Under the pieces are notes generated by a model. It was not told the DNA's origin, did not search any database, and worked only from the letters and a program-made list of their open reading frames with translations. A stretch of 13,292 bases of DNA from JBECKW01 sp040235505 (GTDB lineage: Bacteria > Desulfobacterota > Desulfobacteria > Desulfobacterales > JAFDDL01), in the NCBI GenBank assembly GCA_040235505.1, contig JBECKW010000277.1, forward strand, positions 1 through 13,292, written 5' to 3'. Shown here piece by piece: positions 11,573 to 13,292 of the stretch. The position numbers and the translations under genes are program-made. Position 1 is the first letter of the stretch; each line of letters opens with the position of its first letter.

Positions 11573-13292
11573 TTATGAATCAGGCTGCGAAATCGGAAGG
11601 CTGATAATAAATTCCGTGCCGCGGCCCAGATTGCTTTTAACGTCAATTTTCCCATGATGATTTTTTACTATGTTGTGACAGATACTGAGGCCCAGTCCCG
11701 TATTAATTTCTTTTTCTTTGGTCGAAAAAAAAGGAAGAAATATTTTGTCAAGCTTATCCTCCGGGATTCCAGGTCCATCATCGGCAATGGAAATCCGGAC
11801 ATTGTTTTCTACTTGTTTCGTGCCGATACGGATTTCTCCTTTTTCCTCTATGGCCTGATACGCGTTTAAAATCATATTCATGATAACCTGGTTCAATTCC
11901 TCAATCCTGCATTCCACCTTTTGTATTTCGCCGAGAGATTTTTCGATAATCACCTTGTCTTTGATCCTGGGCAAAATGATCGCAAGGGTATTCTCGATCC
12001 CTGCATTGATATCACAAATTGCCATGCCTTTTTTTTCTTTCCCGGAAAAAGCAAGCAGAGAATTGATAACGTTAATGGAACTATCTATGGCCTGGTCATT
12101 GGTGTTAAGGGCCTTTTTCAGGCTCGCATATGTCTCATTTAAATCAAGTTTGCCTTCTGAAAGAAGGGTTAACCGTTTGTTGATTCCGGTCAGCCCCGCG
12201 CGTACACAGTAGATGTTGTTTTTGATCTCATGGGCGACACCTGCCGCCAATAACCCGACAGACTCCAAGCGAGCCGCATGGACCAGTTGAACCTGTGTCT
12301 CTTCAAGCTTGCGCAAGGTGTTGGTAAGTTCCAGGTTACTATTGCTCAGTTCCGCCTCAAGTGCCTTCCTGGTCAACAGCGAGTCTGCCACGGCCCTCAA
12401 TTCATTGGGGTTGAAGGGTTTTGCAAGGTAATGATCGGCGCCGTGTTTCAGTCCTTCAACTTTGTCATTGATAGAGGCCCTGGCTGTCAATAAAATTATC
12501 GGAATGTGTTGTGTGTGCCTGTCACTTTTAAGCTTTTCACACAACTCAAAACCATCCATTTCCGGCATCATTACATCCGACAAAATGAGATCCGGAATTT
12601 TCTTGTTTACCCATTCCAGGCCCTGGCGACCGTTGTATGCCACAGTTACATTATAAATGTCGCTCAGACTCCTGGCAATGTTGCTGGCCAGGTCCTTATT
12701 GTCCTCCACTATTAAGATGTGCTTCTTCTCTTTATCATCAGCGGCATGCCCAACCCCTTCATCAGGGTATGTCTTCCCATTTTCAAGATCAGCCAGTTGA
12801 ACCTGCAAAGAATCAATAGTGGCCCAGTCTTCATCGGACATTTTACGTCTTTCATGGCGTCTTCTATCCCGCCTGCGTCGCTCGCCGGACCTGCGTTCTT
12901 TGAAACCGTCAATCGCTTCAAACTTGTATTGTTTATTGATCTGTTCCTTCTCGAAATGGTCGATGCCTTTCAGCAAACCAACCGTAAAGACGGTCCCCAG
13001 GTTCGGTTCGCTCGATACTTCAACAGAACCATGGTGTAATTGCACAAATTCCCTCACTATCGTGAGCCCCAAACCCGTTCCCTCATATTTTCGGGAACTT
13101 GAACTGTCCACCTGGCGGAATCGATCAAAAATATAAGGAAGCGCTTCCGGGGCGATCCCAATCCCCGTATCACGTACAATAATTTCAACTCGATCGTCCG
13201 TTTCTCTTGTTTTAACCGTTACAGAGCCGCCCTGCCTCGTAAATTTCAAAGCATTCCCAATCAGCTTTAAACAGACCTTTTCGATTTTTTCT
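11573..13292 (-). CDS. Multi-domain hybrid histidine kinase: kinase ATPase, receiver, second kinase (N-terminus beyond the window)
   Basis: 572 codons are visible and the frame stays open to the window edge. The encoded EKVCLKLIGNALKFTRQGG at the edge is the N-box of a kinase ATPase domain, so the gene surely continues and the TTG at 13249 is not a start. Counting from the edge: first ATPase domain with DTGIGI at 41-46 and EGTGLGL at 70-76; an arginine-rich linker at 132-150; a receiver at about 190-310 with phospho-acceptor Asp239 (SDVMMPEMDG), Thr269 and Lys291; a coiled segment; then a second kinase with GVAHEIKNN (His354), NMILNAYQA (Asn476), DGPGI at 505-509 and NTGLGLSI at 530-537. The order suggests an internal relay, first kinase to receiver to second kinase. 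No DNA-binding output is seen. The sensor part is missing, so the stimulus is unknown. Confidence 0.92.
   Translation of the reverse strand, partial: EKIEKVCLKLIGNALKFTRQGGSVTVKTRETDDRVEIIVRDTGIGIAPEALPYIFDRFRQVDSSSSRKYEGTGLGLTIVREFVQLHHGSVEVSSEPNLGTVFTVGLLKGIDHFEKEQINKQYKFEAIDGFKERRSGERRRRDRRRHERRKMSDEDWATIDSLQVQLADLENGKTYPDEGVGHAADDKEKKHILIVEDNKDLASNIARSLSDIYNVTVAYNGRQGLEWVNKKIPDLILSDVMMPEMDGFELCEKLKSDRHTQHIPIILLTARASINDKVEGLKHGADHYLAKPFNPNELRAVADSLLTRKALEAELSNSNLELTNTLRKLEETQVQLVHAARLESVGLLAAGVAHEIKNNIYCVRAGLTGINKRLTLLSEGKLDLNETYASLKKALNTNDQAIDSSINVINSLLAFSGKEKKGMAICDINAGIENTLAIILPRIKDKVIIEKSLGEIQKVECRIEELNQVIMNMILNAYQAIEEKGEIRIGTKQVENNVRISIADDGPGIPEDKLDKIFLPFFSTKEKEINTGLGLSICHNIVKNHHGKIDVKSNLGRGTEFIISLPISQPDS

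Noticed and set aside
13247..13249. TTG as start codon of the large kinase.
   Set aside because: The same frame continues to the window edge and encodes the kinase N-box, so the gene starts outside the window.

Overview
The window looks like a chromosomal segment of an anaerobic, moderately GC-rich bacterium. A Desulfobacterota (delta-type sulfate reducer or syntroph) is my best guess. This rests on gene content: a ferredoxin-linked indolepyruvate oxidoreductase next to an ADP-forming acyl-CoA synthetase and a CoA-transferase, an OmpA-type lipoprotein (Gram-negative envelope), and large hybrid sensor kinases. The short-period intergenic repeats also fit my impression of that phylum. No 16S rRNA or other direct taxonomic marker is present.

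Layout. (1) Positions 1-5617, plus strand: a catabolic cluster. It holds the 3' part of an indolepyruvate:ferredoxin oxidoreductase with alpha, ferredoxin and beta (gamma-type) domains on one chain, then a fused alpha-beta NDP-forming acyl-CoA synthetase, then a fused alpha-beta 3-oxoacid-type CoA-transferase. In family terms the first enzyme turns aryl-2-oxoacids into aryl-acyl-CoA, CO2 and reduced ferredoxin. The second recovers the thioester energy as ATP, and the third could move CoA between acids. The CoA-transferase is visibly more AT-rich than its two neighbours. (2) Positions 5618-5853: a convergent intergenic region with a strong bidirectional terminator, flanked by two mirror-image elements that each begin at the base right after a stop codon. 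(3) Positions 5854-10014, minus strand: an OsmC-like protein, a SprT-like zincin fused to DUF2786, a long intergenic region with a 9-bp-periodic inverted repeat, a bifunctional HisH-HisF of the eukaryotic HIS7 type, and a glycine-zipper/OmpA lipoprotein. (4) Positions 10101-10176: tRNA-Ala(GGC) on the plus strand, with a promoter and a terminator. (5) Positions 10386-13292, minus strand: a distinctly lower-GC signalling pair, a large hybrid histidine kinase (cut by the window edge) followed by a receiver-histidine kinase.

The enzymes of block 1 plausibly form one energy-conserving module for aromatic 2-oxoacids. The kinases of block 5 plausibly form one phosphorelay whose output is not in view. 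Most genes are recognisable family members. The least explained parts are the mirrored 3'-end elements at 5618-5853, the inverted repeat at 8285-8397, and the composition change at the tRNA gene.
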